Positions 19,621-28,197 of a DNA stretch of 64,000 bases are shown one piece after another. The notes beneath the pieces were generated by a model that was not told the DNA's origin, did not search any database, and saw only the letters and a program-made list of their open reading frames with translations. The DNA comes from Akkermansiaceae bacterium (lineage in GTDB: Bacteria; Verrucomicrobiota; Verrucomicrobiia; Verrucomicrobiales; Akkermansiaceae). Position 1 is the first letter of the stretch. Each line of letters starts with the position of its first letter. Made by a program: the position numbers and the translations under genes. Location of the stretch: positions 1 to 64,000 of the forward strand of contig CAIZNN010000264.1 in the NCBI GenBank assembly GCA_903934285.1, in the 5' to 3' direction.

Positions 19621-20310
19621 TTACGCTTGCACGGCTGCCGGCGCGGTGGGAGCGGCTGGCAGCCCGCCGGCTTGGATGGCCGCCGGTCCGGCTGGTGCGG
19701 CGATGCTGCCGCTGCCCGCCGCGTTGGTGGGTGCGGATGGCGCGACGGGCAGTGCGCCGGACAGCGCGGTGGGGCCGAAGCTGATGTCGGTGTTAGCGGG
19801 GGAGCAGATCACGCCGCTGCCGTTCTCCCCCACCGGGTAGCCGACGCGCACCAGCGCCATGGCGGGATCCGACGTTTCGATGAGCTGTTTGATTTCGACG
19901 GCGTTGAGATAGAACTCCCCGAAATTGCGCCGCAGGTGGATGAGGATCGCGCCGCCGGTCACAGTCACCTCATTGACCGAGACATTATCCATGGTAAACT
20001 GGATGGTGGGAGGCGCGGCCCCGGCAGTCACCTGCTCGAAACGCAGATTATTGTTGGTGCCTGCGAAACCCGTGGTGAGGAAGTTGGGACCCGCCCATGC
20101 GGGCAGGCAGGGCGCGGTCGTGTACGGCAAGGCCACGCCGCCGCCGCCAGCCGTGTTAGTGGGCGCGGCGGGCGCGGCCACGCTGCCGCTGCCCGCCGAG
20201 TTGGCTGGCGCGGCGGGCGCGGCCACGCTGCCGCCGCCCGCCGTGTTGACGGGGGCGGCGGGGGCGGCTGGCAGGCCGGTGGCCAGGACGGGATCGGGTG
20301 CGGTGGGCAT
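19621..20310 (-). CDS. Phage protein with Ala-Pro-rich repeats flanking a central domain
   Basis: GGSVAAPAAPANSAGSGSVAAPAAPTNTAGGG repeats at both termini. Confidence 0.6.
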   Translation of the reverse strand: MPTAPDPVLATGLPAAPAAPVNTAGGGSVAAPAAPANSAGSGSVAAPAAPTNTAGGGGVALPYTTAPCLPAWAGPNFLTTGFAGTNNNLRFEQVTAGAAPPTIQFTMDNVSVNEVTVTGGAILIHLRRNFGEFYLNAVEIKQLIETSDPAMALVRVGYPVGENGSGVICSPANTDISFGPTALSGALPVAPSAPTNAAGSGSIAAPAGPAAIQAGGLPAAPTAPAAVQA

Positions 20311-20338
20311 ACGGGGAGGCTTGGGCGGCGGTTAGGGG

Positions 20339-20902
20339 TTAGGCCTGCACCGGCCAGTTCACCGAGTTGCCGGCCACGGCCACTCCAGCCACGGCCTTGA
20401 TCATGGTGAAGCGCAAGGACGGGGTGATGATCTTCTCATCGAAGACATTGTCGCCCTCGAGCCGGATCTCGCACCACCAATCGTGCAGGAAGCGGTCGAA
20501 GCCGCCGAGCACCCGGCCTTGCAGCCGCAGCCAGCCTTCGATTTTGCGGTCGAGTGCCAGGCCGGGGGTTTGGGCGGTGCCCTCGGCGATCTTGGCGGTC
20601 ACGCCCATTTGCAGGCGCCACACCAATTCATTCATCTCGCGCGTCTTGAGCGTCACGAAGTCCTGGGTGACGAACGAGCGGTTCACCAGTTCGCGGCCGC
20701 CCGAGGGCAGCGGCTTGAGGTACGGGCTGTCGAGCTTGGCGTTGCCGTATTTGAAATCCAGCACCGTGCCCAGAGACCCGTCGGTCCATGGCGTGAGGGG
20801 CGAGCTGGATGGCTTGGAGGTGGCGGAGGCGGAGGACACTCCGCTTTCGATGAAATAGGCGAAGCCGCCTACGAAGATTTCCTGGAGGGTTGGTGCTGCC
20901 AT
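20339..20902 (-). CDS. Putative tail tube/sheath-region phage protein
   Basis: 187-aa collinear ORF in tail cluster. Confidence 0.45.
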   Translation of the reverse strand: MAAPTLQEIFVGGFAYFIESGVSSASATSKPSSSPLTPWTDGSLGTVLDFKYGNAKLDSPYLKPLPSGGRELVNRSFVTQDFVTLKTREMNELVWRLQMGVTAKIAEGTAQTPGLALDRKIEGWLRLQGRVLGGFDRFLHDWWCEIRLEGDNVFDEKIITPSLRFTMIKAVAGVAVAGNSVNWPVQA

Positions 20903-20973
20903 GATGTTTGGTTTCTAGTTGTTGGTTTGGTTAGATCCGGTGGTGGTGTTGGTGTTGGCCGGGAGGCCTTTGG

Positions 20974-21195
20974 TCAGATCCCCACGAAGCGCAGGGAGCC
21001 GGGTTGGATGGTGTTGATTGCATCCGCCTGCGCCTGGCTCAGTGCCAGGCGGTGGGTGCGGTAGCAGATGAGGTGATCGATCTCCACTTCGTGGCATGTC
21101 ACCTCGTAAATGGCGGTGGCGCCATCGGCAGGGGTTGGAGTGGAGTCTGCGGGCGGGGGGCTGGCGATGGTGCTTGCGGTGGTGTTCGGTTTCAT
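20974..21195 (-). CDS. Small phage protein
   Basis: MKPNTTASTIASPPPADSTPTPADGATAIYEVTCHEVEIDHL... Confidence 0.5.
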   Translation of the reverse strand: MKPNTTASTIASPPPADSTPTPADGATAIYEVTCHEVEIDHLICYRTHRLALSQAQADAINTIQPGSLRFVGI

Positions 21196-21644
21196 AATGA
21201 GACGGGGATGACGACTTCGCAGTCGTAGATGAGATAGGACTTGTCGGGCACCATGTCGCCGGAAAGCACCTGCGCCTCGCCGTGGGCATGGCCGCCCAGC
21301 GGCAGCCAATGCCAGAGGCGCGCGACGATGCTTTCGATCACGTTGTCGGCCGGGCGGGAGGTGCCGTCGATGACTTGCCGGCTATACACCGTGATGGTGT
21401 AGCGGTGGGCCAGGCGCGGGCGGGAGGAGTTGGCATCGGGCACTTGGAAGCCCTGCCACAGGATCACGATGGCGGTGCCGGTGGCCTTGGCGATCGCCGC
21501 CTGGATGAGGGAGATCACGGGGGTCTGGCGGTCGATGATCACCTCGATGCTGGTGAGATCCACCGTGGTGGCCATCTCGGAGATGGCCGGGGCGGTGAGG
21601 ATGCGGTTGCGGATGAGATCCGCCATGTCGAGTGCTTTGCTCAT
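21192..21644 (-). CDS. Putative head-tail connector / tail terminator protein
   Basis: 150-aa ORF in head-tail junction position; 4-bp overlap with next gene. Confidence 0.5.
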   Translation of the reverse strand: MSKALDMADLIRNRILTAPAISEMATTVDLTSIEVIIDRQTPVISLIQAAIAKATGTAIVILWQGFQVPDANSSRPRLAHRYTITVYSRQVIDGTSRPADNVIESIVARLWHWLPLGGHAHGEAQVLSGDMVPDKSYLIYDCEVVIPVSL

Positions 21645-22300
21645 GATGATGATGATGGATAGGCCGATGGCATGCCCGAGGAAGTGCCGCCCTGCGGGCC
21701 GCCTGCGGTGAGGCGGGTGAGGTATTCGATGGCGCCGACTCTGGCTGCCAAAGCGTACGTTTCGTCGGATGGCAGTAGGTTGCGGTCTTGTTTTTGGGTG
21801 ACTTCGCGCTTGAGCCAGTAGCCCACCTCGCCCTGGTAGGGGCCGGCGGCGAATACCTGGGCGAGGAAAATGCGCCAGCTCTTGATGACGGCGAAGCGGA
21901 ACGTGCCCGCGGGGAAATCGCGCACGCTCTTGCCGTAGGTGGTGGCATGGGCCGGGATCTTCAGATACGTCCGGCCGCTGCCGGGGCGGATGACCACGGT
22001 GGCGAAGGCGCGGCCCAGGCCGGTGCGGCGCGGGATGGTCACGCGCGCTTGGCTCTCATCACTCTGCGCCTCCACGCTGGCGGCGGCCTTGTCGTGGTGA
22101 CCGCTGGGCGTCGCTCCCAGCCTGGCGGCTGTGCTGTGGCGGTTGAGCTTTATGAGATGTTCCTGAGTCTTTTCCATGGCTCTAACGGCCATGCGGGCGT
22201 GCATCGGCCCGCGCCGTGCCAGGGCGTTGCGCAGGTCCTGCAGGGCCATGTCCACCTCGCTTGCGCCGGCCAGGGTGATAGAGATGGTCAGCGCGTTCAT
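21641..22300 (-). CDS. Putative phage virion morphogenesis protein (Mu gpG-like)
   Basis: Position and composition; basic alpha/beta protein after gpF-like gene. Confidence 0.5.
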   Translation of the reverse strand: MNALTISITLAGASEVDMALQDLRNALARRGPMHARMAVRAMEKTQEHLIKLNRHSTAARLGATPSGHHDKAAASVEAQSDESQARVTIPRRTGLGRAFATVVIRPGSGRTYLKIPAHATTYGKSVRDFPAGTFRFAVIKSWRIFLAQVFAAGPYQGEVGYWLKREVTQKQDRNLLPSDETYALAARVGAIEYLTRLTAGGPQGGTSSGMPSAYPSSSS

Positions 22301-23292
22301 CGCGTGGGCGCTCCTTTCTGATAGGCGGCGTCGGCGCGGGCCAAGTCAGCGCGCGAGGATGTGTCCAATTCCATGCGCGCTCTTTCCAACAGAGTATAAG
22401 TGCCTGGCTTGCCCGGAATCTCGGTAGCTTGGGATAGTTTTTGAAACCGCGCGATGATGGCCGGATCCACGCCGTTGAGGGATACTTGCGGGGTGGGCAG
22501 CGGTTGCGGGCCGGTGAGGGTGGCAGGCTCGCTGGCCAGCCACTGTGCCGGCGTCTCGCCATCCGGGCCGGTGATGCCCAGCGCGGCGACTTCCTCGGCC
22601 GCCACCTCGCGCCAGCCCATCTGGGAATTGAAGTACCACGGCGGATGATCCACCCCCAGCGCGTCGGGGAAGTTTTCGTAAGCACCGAGTTCGCCCCATA
22701 CCGGGTCGCCTTTCAGCGCGATGAACCCGCTGCGTTGCCCGATGTGGCGCCAGCCCATCGGATCGAAGCCGGCCGGCCGGGGCCGGCCGCCGGCGATGGT
22801 CCAGCGGCTCGGCCAGGTGCGGGCCTCTTCCACGCTGCCGATGCGCACCAATTCCCAGGCCGGAAACTCGCTGAGGCGGTCCGGGGTGCTGCCGCGCAGC
22901 TTCGAGCCCGCGCCCTGCATCAGGTCGCGCTGGGTGCGCACGATCAAATCGCGGCGGCGGTAGCTTTTGAAGTCTTGCAGGCTGCCCTCGATGGCCGGTT
23001 CGAGTTCCTCACCGGGGAAGCCGCCTTGTTCCGCCTCGTAGTCCAGTTCATCGAGGATTTCCCACAGCGCGGTGCGCACCTGGCCATCGCTCAGTTTCCC
23101 GGCCGCCAGCGCGTCGATCAAGTCCTTGAGCTCGGAGACATAAATCGCGTTGATCCCGCGCGCGGTGAACACGCTGCGGGCCAGCACCTCCGCACCCAGC
23201 TCGCGCAGTTGCGCGGTGCCCATGGCGGTGGGCAGCAGCCCCCGCTTTTGGGCGGCGGCCAGCGCGTCGGTGATGGAGGTGAGGGCGGGCAC
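22297..23292 (-). CDS. Putative Mu gpF-like minor head protein
   Basis: 331-aa ORF, ...RRRDLIVRTQRDLMQGAG...FPAWELVRIGSVEEARTWPSRW...GWRHIGQRSGFIALKGDPVW. Confidence 0.55.
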   Translation of the reverse strand: MPALTSITDALAAAQKRGLLPTAMGTAQLRELGAEVLARSVFTARGINAIYVSELKDLIDALAAGKLSDGQVRTALWEILDELDYEAEQGGFPGEELEPAIEGSLQDFKSYRRRDLIVRTQRDLMQGAGSKLRGSTPDRLSEFPAWELVRIGSVEEARTWPSRWTIAGGRPRPAGFDPMGWRHIGQRSGFIALKGDPVWGELGAYENFPDALGVDHPPWYFNSQMGWREVAAEEVAALGITGPDGETPAQWLASEPATLTGPQPLPTPQVSLNGVDPAIIARFQKLSQATEIPGKPGTYTLLERARMELDTSSRADLARADAAYQKGAPTR

Positions 23293-23301
23293 GGAAGAAG
23301 A

Positions 23302-23430
23302 AAAGTTGAAAGCTGAAAGCTGAAAGTTGAAATGATAGAAGACAGCGGATTACACGGATTGCGATTTTGATGTATGGGAAAACGCTTGCGTCTTACTCAT
23401 GACCCATGACCCATGACTCATGACTCATAG
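23302..23430. repeat. Heptamer arrays: AAAG(T/C)TG x4-5 (23302-23336) and C(T/C)CATGA x5 (23396-23430)
   Basis: Exact 7-nt periodicity read directly; intergenic. Confidence 0.85.
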
Positions 23431-23865
23431 GCCGGCGAGGGATTGGCGGGTGTTTTGGCGGTCGTGAGTGGAGACGGTCTCGATGGTTTGGCTGGGGCCT
23501 GAGGTATCGATAGCGCCGGTGGGCTGCTCGATGGACACCTTGCCTTCGGCTACCCGCTCGAAGAAGCGCAGGGCTTCGCGGGCATCGTCGGAGCGGTCTT
23601 TGGAAAGCTCGATATCGAGGCGGGTGAGCAGATCCTTGCGGATGAGATGGAGCGCCGGGCGCAGGCAGCGCTCGGGCAGCGTGACGCCATCCGCGAGATG
23701 ATTGGATGGGTTATCGGCGATGTAGCCACGGGCATGCTGCACCACCTGGCCGATGATATCTGCCAGCACAACCTGCCCGACCCCGATGGCCGCCGATTGA
23801 TAGGATGCAGTCTCCAAGGCGTTGAGCACGCCGAGCACATCACCTTCTGTTAGTTCGCGCCACAT
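23425..23865 (-). CDS. Putative Mu gp36-like (DUF1320-type) phage protein
   Basis: MWRELTEGDVLGVLNALE...ADIIGQVVQHARGYIAD... Confidence 0.5.
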   Translation of the reverse strand: MWRELTEGDVLGVLNALETASYQSAAIGVGQVVLADIIGQVVQHARGYIADNPSNHLADGVTLPERCLRPALHLIRKDLLTRLDIELSKDRSDDAREALRFFERVAEGKVSIEQPTGAIDTSGPSQTIETVSTHDRQNTRQSLAGL

Positions 23866-23970
23866 AAAGAGGAAAGCAGTAAATTTAAAGCATGAAATTC
23901 TAAACGCAGAGAAGAGCAAGAAGTGCCAGGGCGATGCGTTGTCTCGGTATTCGTCTTCATTTTCGTTTAA

Positions 23971-24005
23971 ATTTAGGATTTAGAATTTAGAATTTCTGAT
24001 TCAGC
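23971..24005. repeat. Heptamer array ATTTAGG ATTTAGA ATTTAGA ATTTCTG ATTCAGC
   Basis: Exact 7-nt period, intergenic. Confidence 0.8.
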
Positions 24006-24074
24006 TCCCCGGTGATGCGGCGGATGGGAAAAAACCCAAACCCACCCGCCGCACGGACCGGAGTCCTGAATCGC

Positions 24075-25169
24075 TTAGCTGATGGTCAGCTTGCGCAGGC
24101 CGAGGGTGCTGGTGAGCTTGGTGAGCTCATAGTGACCCACGGCGATGATGTGGCGCTTGGCGCTCACCCGTTGGCTGTACACTTGGTACTGGCCGCCGCC
24201 CTGCTCGGTGGAGCCCATCGAGACGAAGCGTTTGATGTTGCTGGCGTCCTCGGTGTCCTCGCCGGAATTGGCCAGGAACATTAACACCAGGTAGGCCACG
24301 ATCTGGGTGCGCGCCGTGGCGCTCGCCGTGTAGCGCGCCTTGGAGACGAGCACGCTGTCCACTTGCAGCCATGCGGCGAGTTGCTCCGGCGTGAGCGAGG
24401 AGCTGGCAAAGCCGCCGGCACTGCTGGCGGCGCGGTGCTCGAGCAGGCGCTTGGACCAGGCCGTCTCGCCATAGGCGACGCGGTTGGGGCGCACGCCGAT
24501 GAGATCGGCAGCGGTGATGAGTTCGGCCAGGACGGTTTGGTCCGGGTCGACGCTGGCGGTGGCGTCCCAAGTGGCGGTGCCGGCGTTGGCGGTGCCGGAG
24601 ATGAGGGCCACGGCACGCTTGAGGCTGTTGCGCTTGATGCGGCGCAGCAGCTTGTTGGTGTACATTTCCTCCCAGTTGGGCAGGCCGTCGATCTCGTCGA
24701 GGTCCACGCAGATTTGCAGGCCGCGGTTGGCGGTCTTGGCGTCCACCTTGGTGGAGGTGTATTCCACGCTGCGGAAGTCGGCGCCGATGGCGCGGGCGTC
24801 GTCATCCTCGGTGAGGAATTGCTCGGCGTTGTCCCACACCGCGTAGCTGAACTTGCGTGGCACCGGCACGACGGGAGCAAAGAACTCCAGCTCGCGATCG
24901 AGGTCCACGTCATCCTTGTAGCCCACCGCGTAATTGGTGAGCGGCTCGGAGAAATACGCCTGGTCGATGAGCGCGGCGTTGGCTTCCGTGATGCGCTCAT
25001 GCTCGAAGCCGCCGGCAGCCGGGGCCTCGAACTGGAAGTTTTCGATTTCGCGGATGGTGTTGGCCATCACCTCGCGGCGAGAGATGGAATTGCAGACCAC
25101 CTCGCGTTGCGGGCGGAAGAGGGAAGCAGCGGCGAGCAGAACCATGCTCAGGGAGTGTTTCAGTTTCAT
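24075..25169 (-). CDS. Major capsid protein with hydrophobic N-terminal leader
   Basis: MKLKHSLSMVLLAAASLFRPQREVVCNSIS + MANTIREIENFQFEAPAAGG...; size and position of MCP. Confidence 0.65.
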   Translation of the reverse strand: MKLKHSLSMVLLAAASLFRPQREVVCNSISRREVMANTIREIENFQFEAPAAGGFEHERITEANAALIDQAYFSEPLTNYAVGYKDDVDLDRELEFFAPVVPVPRKFSYAVWDNAEQFLTEDDDARAIGADFRSVEYTSTKVDAKTANRGLQICVDLDEIDGLPNWEEMYTNKLLRRIKRNSLKRAVALISGTANAGTATWDATASVDPDQTVLAELITAADLIGVRPNRVAYGETAWSKRLLEHRAASSAGGFASSSLTPEQLAAWLQVDSVLVSKARYTASATARTQIVAYLVLMFLANSGEDTEDASNIKRFVSMGSTEQGGGQYQVYSQRVSAKRHIIAVGHYELTKLTSTLGLRKLTIS

Positions 25170-25182
25170 TTTGAGAGATATA

Positions 25183-25281
25183 TGATGGTGGATAGTGGAT
25201 AGTGGATGTCATGAGTCATGGGTCATGGGTTCATGGGTGAAGAGGCTGTTGCGTCTTTACTCATGACCCATGACCAGTGAC
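25183..25281. repeat. Heptamer arrays, inverted pair (GGATAGT/GTCATGG then CCATGAC)
   Basis: TGATGGT GGATAGT GGATAGT GGATGTC ATGAGTC ATGGGTC ATGGGTT CATGGGT ... TCATGAC CCATGAC CAGTGAC. Confidence 0.8.
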
Positions 25282-25283
25282 TG

Positions 25284-26114
25284 CTAGCCTTGGGCGGTCC
25301 AGGTTCCGGTGGAGCCAACGGCGTCCCAGGTGGCGGCGGTCAGACAGATGAGCTCGACGTTTTCCCCGACGGCATCCGCCGTGAGGTACTTGCCGGCAGC
25401 GCCTTGCACGCCGCTGGATGGCAGCGCGATGGTTTCACTGCCATTGGGATCGAGGCGCAGTTCCTGCGCGGCGCGCACCACGGCGCTCACCCGCATGCCC
25501 ACGGTGGCGGCCGGCAGCGCGAAAGTCACCGCGCCGCTGGCCCCGAGGTTGGAGACGAAGATTTCGCCGTTGGCTTCCGCCGCGGTGACCGTGCGGTCGG
25601 CGGTGGCATTGGCCACCGTCGGGGTGGAGACCGCCATGGGGAAGCAATGGAGCACTTCGATTAGATCGCCATCCGCGCCGGCAGCGGTAAGCGCGCGGCC
25701 CACATGATACGATCCGGCGGCGGCGGTGGCGCTCACCTTGCCGGCGGCGTCGGTATAGACCAGCGCCCCCGCGGTGATCACGCCGCTGGCCACCATCTTC
25801 ATCGTGCCAGACTTGCTGCCGAGCAATTGGATCGCGGCGGAGTCGCCCACGGCGGGCTCATCCATGACCACGCCCAGCGGCAACGTGGCAGCCGTGTTGA
25901 CGATGAACTGGGAGCCCGGCGCGGTGCCGGTCTGCACCAGGGCGTAGCGCAGCGTGATGGCGGCGGTTTCACAGATGCGGGTGATGATCCCGGTTTCGGT
26001 GGTGCCGGTATTACCGCTCACATTGCAGACGATCTCGCGCGCGCCAAAGAGAGTTTGGGCGGCGACACAGCAGGCGAGCAGAACCGTGCTCAGGGCGTGT
26101 TTCAGTGTTTTCAT
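25284..26114 (-). CDS. Capsid cement/decoration-like (DUF2190-type) protein with leader paralogous to the MCP leader
   Basis: MKTLKHALSTVLLACCVAAQTLFGAREIVCNVSG...LPLGVVMDEPAVGDSAAIQLLGSKSGTMKMVASG. Confidence 0.6.
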   Translation of the reverse strand: MKTLKHALSTVLLACCVAAQTLFGAREIVCNVSGNTGTTETGIITRICETAAITLRYALVQTGTAPGSQFIVNTAATLPLGVVMDEPAVGDSAAIQLLGSKSGTMKMVASGVITAGALVYTDAAGKVSATAAAGSYHVGRALTAAGADGDLIEVLHCFPMAVSTPTVANATADRTVTAAEANGEIFVSNLGASGAVTFALPAATVGMRVSAVVRAAQELRLDPNGSETIALPSSGVQGAAGKYLTADAVGENVELICLTAATWDAVGSTGTWTAQG

Positions 26115-26126
26115 GTTGGAGATTTA

Positions 26127-26161
26127 AGTTAGAGGTTACGAGTTAGAGGTTATTGGTGATT
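26127..26161. repeat. Heptamer-period repeat AGTTAGA GGTTACG AGTTAGA GGTTATT
   Basis: 7/14-nt period, intergenic. Confidence 0.7.
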
Positions 26162-26170
26162 CTTCGCGGA

Positions 26171-26404
26171 TTACTTGGCCTTGGGCTTGCTTTCAGCTTT
26201 CCGCTTTCCGCTTTCAATTTTCGCCATCCTGGCGTCGTATTCCGCCTGGGTGGTGAGGATGGCGATGGCCTGGGCGCGGGTGATGCCGAACGCGGTTTTT
26301 TCCGCGATGGCCTCTTCGGTGATGCCCTTGGGGGCGGCGACGGGCGTCATGCCGGCGATCTCCGCCGCGGCCCATTCTTCAACTGTCTGTGTCGGTGGTT
26401 TCAT
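26171..26404 (-). CDS. Small phage protein
   Basis: MKPPTQTVEEWAAAEIAGMTPV...; 3' end overlaps a GCTTTCC heptamer array. Confidence 0.55.
   Translation of the reverse strand: MKPPTQTVEEWAAAEIAGMTPVAAPKGITEEAIAEKTAFGITRAQAIAILTTQAEYDARMAKIESGKRKAESKPKAK
26189..26223. repeat. Heptamer array GCTTTCA GCTTTCC GCTTTCC GCTTTCA
   Basis: Exact 7-nt period within 3' coding end. Confidence 0.8.
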
Positions 26405-26445
26405 TTGATTTCGGATTTCGGATTTCGGATTTGGGATTCAGGATT
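26404..26445. repeat. Heptamer array TTTGATT TCGGATT x3 TGGGATT CAGGATT
   Basis: Exact 7-nt period between two late genes. Confidence 0.85.
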
Positions 26446-27634
26446 TCTCCACCATGGCATCCCACACCGGCTTGAGGGCGGGGTCTTTCTTGGCGAGAGC
26501 CCAGGCTTCGTGATAGGACAGGCGTTTGTCGCGCATGAGCGTTTCCACCGCATTGGCGATGGTTTCGCGGCGGCCGCGCTCGTCGCCGATTTGCACGCGG
26601 CTCTGGGTCACGTCCAGCGGCGTGGTGTTGAGCTTGGGAGCAATGGCGGCCAGGGCGTTGGCTTCCGATTCGCGGGTGTCTCCGGTGAGGCGGGCCAGCC
26701 AAGCCGGGCGTTCCGCGCCGGTGATGCGGCCGTCGGCTTGTGCAGCGTCCAGCAGCGTGTTGGCATGCGCCTCGCGGCTGGCCTGCACCGCGCTTTGCAG
26801 CGTGATGATTTTGGCGTTGGCGGCGGTGAGCGAGCAGGCAATGCCTTCCTTCTCGGTTTTTTCCGTGGCCAGCGCCGCGGTGGCGGAGTCGGCTTCGGTT
26901 TGTTTGGCCTGCGCGGCGGCCGCGCTGTCGAGCAGCGAGGTGAGGGCAGCCATGATTTCCTCATCCGTGGCAGTCACGTCGAGGCCCAGTTTGTCAGTCA
27001 GCAGTTTTCTATCCATAAGATTTGGTTGATTGGTTGATGCGCTTTCTTCCTCTTCACTCATGACGCTTGACCCATGACCCATGACTTCTTCAGAATTGGT
27101 GACGGGTTCGGAGGTGGCGATGCGGGGCGTATTGGTCAGCCCGATGGAGATGAGGCGGTCGGGCCGGAATTCTGGCCGGCCGGCGGGGGCGTCCCAGCGG
27201 GGGGATGGATAGACCCAGTAGCCTTCGCGCTGGTTTTCCTCGCCCAGGGCGTTCCAGACCACTTCGCCATAGAGGCCGTCGGGGCGGGCTTCCAAGTCGA
27301 TGGCCTTGCCGAGGCGGCGGTGATCGGTGTAGAGCGCCGGGTCTTGATCGGGATGGCCGATATATATCGGGACGCCGCGGAAAAGGCGCCCGGCGCGGCC
27401 GCGCAAGCTGCGAAACTCGGCGACGATGGCATTGGCCTCCACCTGGGTGAAATGTTGCAGCCGCCCCGGCCGCGAGCCCGGATAGGTGCCGTAGGGCGCG
27501 ATCTTCATCCAGCCGTCGGTGGTGGCGTCGTCGATCGGCGCGTCGGCCGCATTGGCCAGGGCGGCTTCGCGGGCGGGGGCGTCGTTGGCCACCGCTTCGC
27601 GCTTGCAGAGGCCGGGATGGCTGATAGGCTCCAT
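26438..27634 (-). CDS. Mu gpI-like head protease/scaffold
   Basis: MEPISHPG...WMKIAPYGTYPG...VPIYIGHPDQDPALYTDHRRLGKAIDLEARPDGLYGEVVW. Confidence 0.7.
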   Translation of the reverse strand: MEPISHPGLCKREAVANDAPAREAALANAADAPIDDATTDGWMKIAPYGTYPGSRPGRLQHFTQVEANAIVAEFRSLRGRAGRLFRGVPIYIGHPDQDPALYTDHRRLGKAIDLEARPDGLYGEVVWNALGEENQREGYWVYPSPRWDAPAGRPEFRPDRLISIGLTNTPRIATSEPVTNSEEVMGHGSSVMSEEEESASTNQPNLMDRKLLTDKLGLDVTATDEEIMAALTSLLDSAAAAQAKQTEADSATAALATEKTEKEGIACSLTAANAKIITLQSAVQASREAHANTLLDAAQADGRITGAERPAWLARLTGDTRESEANALAAIAPKLNTTPLDVTQSRVQIGDERGRRETIANAVETLMRDKRLSYHEAWALAKKDPALKPVWDAMVEKS

Positions 27635-27636
27635 GG

Positions 27637-28056
27637 ATGAACCCTTGGAACAGCATTCATCAAGAACTGGATCGCCTTCACGAAGCCGAAGCCAATAAGC
27701 GGACAATCTCGCACCGGCATCTGCGAACTGTTCCGGTGAGGGATATGAGTATTCAGGCGGTGGCTGAAGAGACACGATTGCGCTGTTTAGAATACGATCC
27801 AGAAATAGCAGCAAGCGTAGCGTCATGGCAATGGGGAGGAAGTTTTTCCACGATTTCAGAGCCGGCGCAGATGTGGCGCTATGTGCGCTTGAATTCGGCG
27901 TCGATGTGGGTTGCGATGGTATCTGACACACCACGCTGCCATCTGGTTTTTCCGCCGCCGAGGATTCCTCGCGATGCTGTGATTCGCTGGCTGTTGACGG
28001 ATTGGTGGAACCTTCACGGGATTTGGATGCGCGCTCTGATTGAACGCACCCAGTGA
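27637..28056 (+). CDS. Counter-oriented ORF (moron), unknown; candidate immunity gene
   Basis: 139-aa ORF, visibly lower GC than flanks, opposite strand inside late operon, followed by a terminator-like hairpin. Confidence 0.5.
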   Translation: MNPWNSIHQELDRLHEAEANKRTISHRHLRTVPVRDMSIQAVAEETRLRCLEYDPEIAASVASWQWGGSFSTISEPAQMWRYVRLNSASMWVAMVSDTPRCHLVFPPPRIPRDAVIRWLLTDWWNLHGIWMRALIERTQ

Positions 28057-28107
28057 GCCGCTGGAAAAATGACTTGAGGAAGTTTGGTTTCATGGTAGGT
28101 TTTGGGA

Positions 28108-28189
28108 GTCGTCCCGTCGGGCTCTTTGGAGTGCCGTGGTGAGTCCGCCAAGCCTGGCTTGCAGCAGAACTCGCGGGACGGCTTTTTTT
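28108..28189 (+). terminator. Long-loop structured terminator-like element
   Basis: GTCGTCCCG (28108-28116) pairs with CGGGACGGC (28174-28182) followed by T7; inner CAAGC(CTG)GCTTG hairpin. Confidence 0.55.
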
Positions 28190-28197
28190 GTGGGCGT

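Noticed and set aside
19012-20400. 462-aa plus-strand ORF antisense to phage genes
   Set aside because: Glycine/arginine-rich antisense translation with internal repeats mirroring the GC-rich AP repeat gene; no support.
27635-28093. N-terminal extension of the 551-aa protease ORF
   Set aside because: Antisense to the counter-oriented ORF and unlike Mu protease; MEPISHPG start at 27634 preferred.
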